Below are positions 61,998-64,000 of a stretch of 64,000 bases of DNA, one piece after another; position 1 is the stretch's first letter; the number at the start of each line of letters is the position of its first letter. The notes beneath the pieces were generated by a model that had not been told where the DNA came from, made no database searches, and saw nothing but the letters and a program-made list of their open reading frames with translations. This DNA comes from Dyella humicola (GTDB taxonomy: Bacteria; Pseudomonadota; Gammaproteobacteria; Xanthomonadales; Rhodanobacteraceae). The DNA lies in assembly GCF_026283945.1 (NCBI RefSeq), contig NZ_JAPDPC010000001.1:3162001-3226000 (forward strand). The letters run 5' to 3'. A program made the translations under genes and the position numbers.

Positions 61998-62486
61998 TCA
62001 CAGGCGCGAGAACGACCACGACTGCATCCGCCCGTCCCGGTACGGCATCACGCCGTGGAACGGGCGCGGGTCATCGTCGAACACCAGCGGCAGGAAGTGC
62101 CTGTCGCCCTCCCACATGGGTAATTCCATCAGTCTGTTGAGCGGCACCCACTCCAGCGTACCTTCGGGGTTGCTGGTCAGCGGCGTGCCGCTGAAGCTGT
62201 CGATGACGAAGATGAAGCCAAGCCAGTCTTCGCCTTGCTTGCCAAAGCCTGGCCAGTTGAGCGTGCCGCGCATGGTCATCGACTCACAGACGATGCCCGC
62301 CTCCTCCAGGATCTCCCGGCGCATGCAGGCGGCAATGTCCTCAACCGCTTCCATCTTGCCGCCCAGACCGTTGTATTTGCCCAGATGCTGGTCGTCCTGA
62401 CGCGCGTTGCGATGGATCATCAGCACTTGCCGTCGATCGGGCGACAGCACGTAGCCAAGCGTGGCGACGATGGGCATGTAAGGCAT
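61998..62486 (-). CDS. NUDIX hydrolase (MutT-like)
   Basis: The 162-residue protein has a perfect Nudix box, 'GGKMEAVEDIAACMRREILE' continuing with EAGI, near residues 42-66 (G-x5-E-x7-R-E-U-x-E-E-x-G). 'LMIHRNARQDDQHLGKYNG' precedes it, like 8-oxo-dGTP diphosphatase relatives such as MTH1 or YtkD. 'WPGFGKQGEDWLGFIFVIDS' follows. It hydrolyses a nucleoside diphosphate-X, exact substrate unknown. An ATG at 62477 is an alternative start. Confidence 0.9.
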   Translation of the reverse strand: MPYMPIVATLGYVLSPDRRQVLMIHRNARQDDQHLGKYNGLGGKMEAVEDIAACMRREILEEAGIVCESMTMRGTLNWPGFGKQGEDWLGFIFVIDSFSGTPLTSNPEGTLEWVPLNRLMELPMWEGDRHFLPLVFDDDPRPFHGVMPYRDGRMQSWSFSRL

Positions 62487-62588
62487 GGGGCTGCCAGGTG
62501 TTGGGAAAGCGCCAGTTTAGAGCCTGTTCCCCTGATTCGCTTGCGTAGGCCTTGCACGAAGCGGGCCGGGCCGGCGACCATCAGGGAT

Positions 62589-63407
62589 ATGCTCACGTCC
62601 TCGCAACGACGTCCATTCCATCGCCGCCTGGCCTGGCAGCTGCTCGCACCGCTGGTGCTACTCGGCAGCGTGACGGGCTGTGCGCGGCAGACACAGGCCG
62701 TGGACGGCAGCGAGCGCGTGTTCGAAGGGCAGAATTTCCGTGTGGTAAGCATCGACATCAAACGCGAGTCGCTGAGCCTGCACTGGAAGGACCCCAACAG
62801 CGGGGAGCCCTACGCCAGCATCAACACGTTGCGCCAATGGGGCATGTCGCATGGCCGGCGCATGCTGTTCGCTGCTAATGCAGGCATCTATGACCGCCAG
62901 TTCGCGCCGCTGGGCCTTTTTGTCGAAAACGGCAAGACGGTGGTGCCGTTGAATCTCGCCCATGGCAATCCGGCGTCGGGCAATTTCTCCCTGTTGCCAA
63001 ACGGCGTGTTCGCGATCTATTCCGACGGCCACGCCGCCGTGCGTACCAGCGCCGATTTCAAGGCCGACAGCAAGCCCGTACGATGGGCCAGCCAGTCCGG
63101 CCCCATGCTGGTGATCGATGGCAAGCTCAACTATCAGTTCATCGACGACTCATCGAGCCTGAAATGGCGTAGCGGCGTCTGTGCCAAGACGCCGCACAAC
63201 GTCGTCTTCGCGGTAAGCGAGGCACCGGTCAATTTCCACACCTTCGCACGGCTGTTCAAGGACGAGCTAGGGTGCCGCGATGCCTTGTATCTGGACGGGA
63301 CGATTTCGCAGGTCTATGTGGATGGCGAAGGCTATGCCGGTGCACCCACGTTTATGGTGAAGCCCTACGCCGGCATTTTCGCGGTGTTTGCCCAACCTAC
63401 GCTTTGA
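62589..63407 (+). CDS. Phosphodiester glycosidase (NAGPA/DUF2233) family lipoprotein
   Basis: The 272-residue protein has an Arg-rich start and a lipobox-like end (LLGSVTGC, Cys31), so it is likely a lipoprotein. The mature part has the NAGPA-domain marks 'MLFAANAGIYDRQFAPLGLF', 'NFSLLPNGVFAIYSDGHAAV', 'WASQSGPMLVIDGKLNYQFI' and 'CRDALYLDGTISQVYVDGEG'. Family members remove GlcNAc from phosphodiester-linked sugars. A target in the bacterial envelope is unknown. The start is ATG 62589, divergent from the NUDIX gene. Confidence 0.88.
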   Translation: MLTSSQRRPFHRRLAWQLLAPLVLLGSVTGCARQTQAVDGSERVFEGQNFRVVSIDIKRESLSLHWKDPNSGEPYASINTLRQWGMSHGRRMLFAANAGIYDRQFAPLGLFVENGKTVVPLNLAHGNPASGNFSLLPNGVFAIYSDGHAAVRTSADFKADSKPVRWASQSGPMLVIDGKLNYQFIDDSSSLKWRSGVCAKTPHNVVFAVSEAPVNFHTFARLFKDELGCRDALYLDGTISQVYVDGEGYAGAPTFMVKPYAGIFAVFAQPTL

Positions 63408-63473
63408 CGCCGGCGCGCCCATGCTGTCGGTCTTGATCTTCCACCCTCACCAACGGACTGACCGACGCGCGCC

Positions 63474-64000
63474 ATGACAAAACTACGACGCTTCCGCTGG
63501 CTACGTTATTTGTTCGGAACCTTGCTGATCCTGGTGATCGGCCTATTTGCCGCGGGCTGGTTCCTGCTTGCCGGCAGCCGCGCGCGGCTCGATGGCGAAG
63601 TGCATCTCAGCGGCCTCGAGGATGCCGTATCGATCAGCCGCGATGCGCTGGGCACGGCCACCCTGCAAGGACAGCATCGCGACGACCTCAGCTATGCACT
63701 GGGTTATGTGCATGCGCAGGAACGTTTCTTCGCGATGGACCTGATGCGTCGCCTGCCGGCCGGTGAGCTTTCCGAACTGGTGGGCGCCAAGGCGCTGGAC
63801 ACCGATATCAACCACCGCCGCCATCGCCTGCGCAGTGTGGCCGAAGCCGCCTATGCCCAGCTCGACGCCGCGCAGAAGCACACGCTTGATCTTTACGCCG
63901 CAGGTGTCAACGCCGGCCTCGCCGATCTCCACGTGAAGCCGTGGGAGTACTTGTTGCTCAACGCCAAGCCGCAGGCGTGGCGCCCGGAAGATTCCTTCCT
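63474..64000 (+). CDS. Penicillin acylase family protein (3' truncated by window)
   Basis: The frame is open from ATG 63474 to the window end, giving 175 residues. An N-terminal membrane helix (YLFGTLLILVIGLFAAGWFL) is followed by the start of a penicillin amidase: 'VSISRDALGTATLQGQHRDD', 'SYALGYVHAQERFFAMDLMR', 'RLPAGELSELVGAKALDTD' and 'AQKHTLDLYAAGVNAGLADL'. These are the A-chain signatures of the Ntn-hydrolase precursor; the catalytic Ser and B-chain lie beyond the window. Relatives cut acyl-homoserine lactones or beta-lactam side chains. It lies 66 bp after the NAGPA-type gene. Confidence 0.9.
   Translation, partial: MTKLRRFRWLRYLFGTLLILVIGLFAAGWFLLAGSRARLDGEVHLSGLEDAVSISRDALGTATLQGQHRDDLSYALGYVHAQERFFAMDLMRRLPAGELSELVGAKALDTDINHRRHRLRSVAEAAYAQLDAAQKHTLDLYAAGVNAGLADLHVKPWEYLLLNAKPQAWRPEDSF

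Noticed and set aside
61429-62140. Reading frames within the palindrome (such as 61429-61731 minus and 61721-62140 plus)
   Set aside because: Their text comes from the repeat itself (for example LLFFWASKRKVTRAPAGDRN) and appears on both arms; they are not independent genes.

Overview
The window looks like a piece of a high-GC gammaproteobacterial chromosome, most likely order Lysobacterales (Xanthomonadales), family Rhodanobacteraceae (Dyella/Luteibacter/Rhodanobacter type). The reasons are high GC, dense core genes (mfd, parC, minCDE, rlmJ, rlmKL, ampD, tesB, bpt, purT), a copL-copA-copB copper unit of xanthomonad layout, EgtB/EgtD, and an interspersed repeat containing the CAAAAGAAAAGT motif typical of these genomes. 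This placement is inferred from recalled family features, not from a search. I see no tRNA, rRNA, transposase, integrase or CRISPR array.

Layout. 1-3.0 kb: end of an AsmA-like protein, an EamA exporter and a ChaA-type Ca2+/H+ antiporter. 3.0-6.1 kb: copper resistance (copB, copA, copL-like) on the minus strand. 6.3-10.5 kb: rlmJ, an Slp lipoprotein, a CDF metal exporter, a VOC/YjbR pair and a GNAT protein. 10.5-16.7 kb: mfd, a LysR regulator, a second VOC protein and a second ChaA paralog. 16.7-19.0 kb: egtBD for ergothioneine-type histidine betaine chemistry. 19.2-25.8 kb: a Tyr/Gly/His-rich exported protein, rlmKL, a small hydrolase, ampD, an HhH protein, tesB, a DUF2007-like protein and bpt. 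25.8-30.3 kb: a membrane-anchored FMN/3Fe-4S glutamate-synthase-like protein, purT and a transglutaminase-like protein. 30.3-34.9 kb: SPFH plus Arc-like gene pair, small proteins, then a respiratory copper-delivery group (Sco, PCuAC, CtaG). 35-38.6 kb: a GldA/GldF/GldG-type ABC system. 38.7-42.4 kb: an SRPBCC/GyrI-like membrane protein and a DesK/NarL two-component system. 42.5-45.6 kb: GNAT-minC-minD-minE and a small HExxH protein. 45.6-50.5 kb: Bcr/CflA efflux pump, a tiny membrane protein, a fluoride riboswitch with crcB and a DUF190 gene, cfa, and a TraB/GumN protein. 50.7-53.5 kb: parC and a small exported protein.

The most unusual part is 53.85-61.26 kb. It holds an esterase, two small ArnE/ArnF-like transporters and a DegT/ArnB-like aminotransferase in one tight plus-strand operon. 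A minus-strand group follows with a FemAB-like acyltransferase overlapping an arginase-fold (UPF0489-like) hydrolase, plus a CPBP protease. A divergent acyl carrier protein and ketosynthase pair closes the region. The set resembles a small, undescribed pathway that could build and flip an amino-acyl lipid; the product is unknown. Immediately downstream is a roughly 626-bp imperfect palindrome (61319-61944) without a credible gene. The window ends with a NUDIX hydrolase, a phosphodiester glycosidase-like lipoprotein and the start of a penicillin acylase family gene.
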